Source: Pseudoips prasinana (Eukaryota > Arthropoda > Insecta > Lepidoptera > Nolidae). From it: a stretch of 64,000 nucleotides of DNA. The position numbers and the translations under genes are program-made. Under the pieces are notes generated by a model. It was not told the DNA's origin and made no database searches. It was given only the letters and a program-made list of their open reading frames with translations. Of this stretch, positions 63,811 to 64,000 are shown in pieces; position 1 is the first letter of the stretch; each line of letters starts with the position of its first letter. The DNA is taken from positions 23,428,330 through 23,492,329 of the forward strand of contig OX621245.1 of NCBI GenBank assembly GCA_951640165.1, written 5' to 3'.

Positions 63811-64000
63811 TAGTTTCGGTGAATGGTGATAATCCACCATCTCCGTTTTCTGTGCTGCTTTTGAATTGTATTTTCTTTAAGGCGTAACTATAAATTGCTA
63901 GAGCACAAAATACTAAAGCACCTGCAGTGGTTTCACTGTCCATACCTACTACTTACAAATAAACTTTAAAATTTGACGTGCATACTCGTCAAGAGCGCGA

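Noticed and set aside
63607..63943. Arg/Ser/Ala-rich ORFs on both strands
   Set aside because: By-products of the GC-rich repeat block; no motif.

Overview
This window is nuclear DNA from an insect, almost certainly a moth or butterfly (Lepidoptera). It is AT-rich and intron-like, with very few long ORFs. It is packed with repeats I recognise from lepidopteran genomes: RTE-type LINE 3' ends that finish in ATG/GAT microsatellites, tRNA-headed SINEs, Helitron-like elements ending in CAGCTAG, and dispersed repeats carrying GGGTTCCGTA-type motifs. Family names come from memory of protein and repeat motifs, not from database searches.

Only one segment looks like ordinary host coding sequence: a 227-nt CUB-domain exon on the + strand (46965-47191) with good splice sites. 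The window is therefore best read as introns and intergenic DNA around one extracellular or membrane CUB-protein gene, plus transposon debris. A second GC-richer, exon-like patch lies at about 50.82-51.0 kb; its strand is undecided.

Layout. 0-2 kb: 3' end of a Ty3/gypsy element (integrase tail and 3' LTR), then a decayed copy of a repeated insect protein family. 3-6.1 kb: RTE, Helitron and R1-type insertions, then a 1.2-kb long-inverted-repeat element flanked by a perfect 9-bp duplication (Mutator-like). 6-18 kb: LINE tails, SINEs and Helitrons, including an inverted Helitron pair and a LINE 3' ORF remnant. 18-24 kb: a MITE, an RTE copy, a Penelope-like element (RT plus GIY-YIG) split by an antisense LINE, more SINEs, and a repeat with a 106-bp unit in three copies. 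24-42 kb: mostly unrecognised AT-rich DNA with scattered LINE/SINE pieces, foldbacks and one 122-bp tandem duplication. 42-50 kb: two near-identical copies of an 860-890-bp retroelement (one nested in another repeat), a Helitron retaining helicase sequence, and the CUB exon. 55 kb: a GC-rich, 5'-truncated R1-clade element with a perfect 12-bp target duplication. 56.9-58.6 kb: a PIF/Harbinger-like DNA transposon containing a nested Tc1/IS630-type transposon with a broken, intron-containing transposase. 60-64 kb: MITEs, SINEs, and the first exon of another transposase of the same superfamily with its intron at the same position.

I found no operon, CRISPR array, bacterial gene or convincing new host system. 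The most informative content is the nested-insertion record, in which target-site duplications and broken ORFs let several events be ordered.
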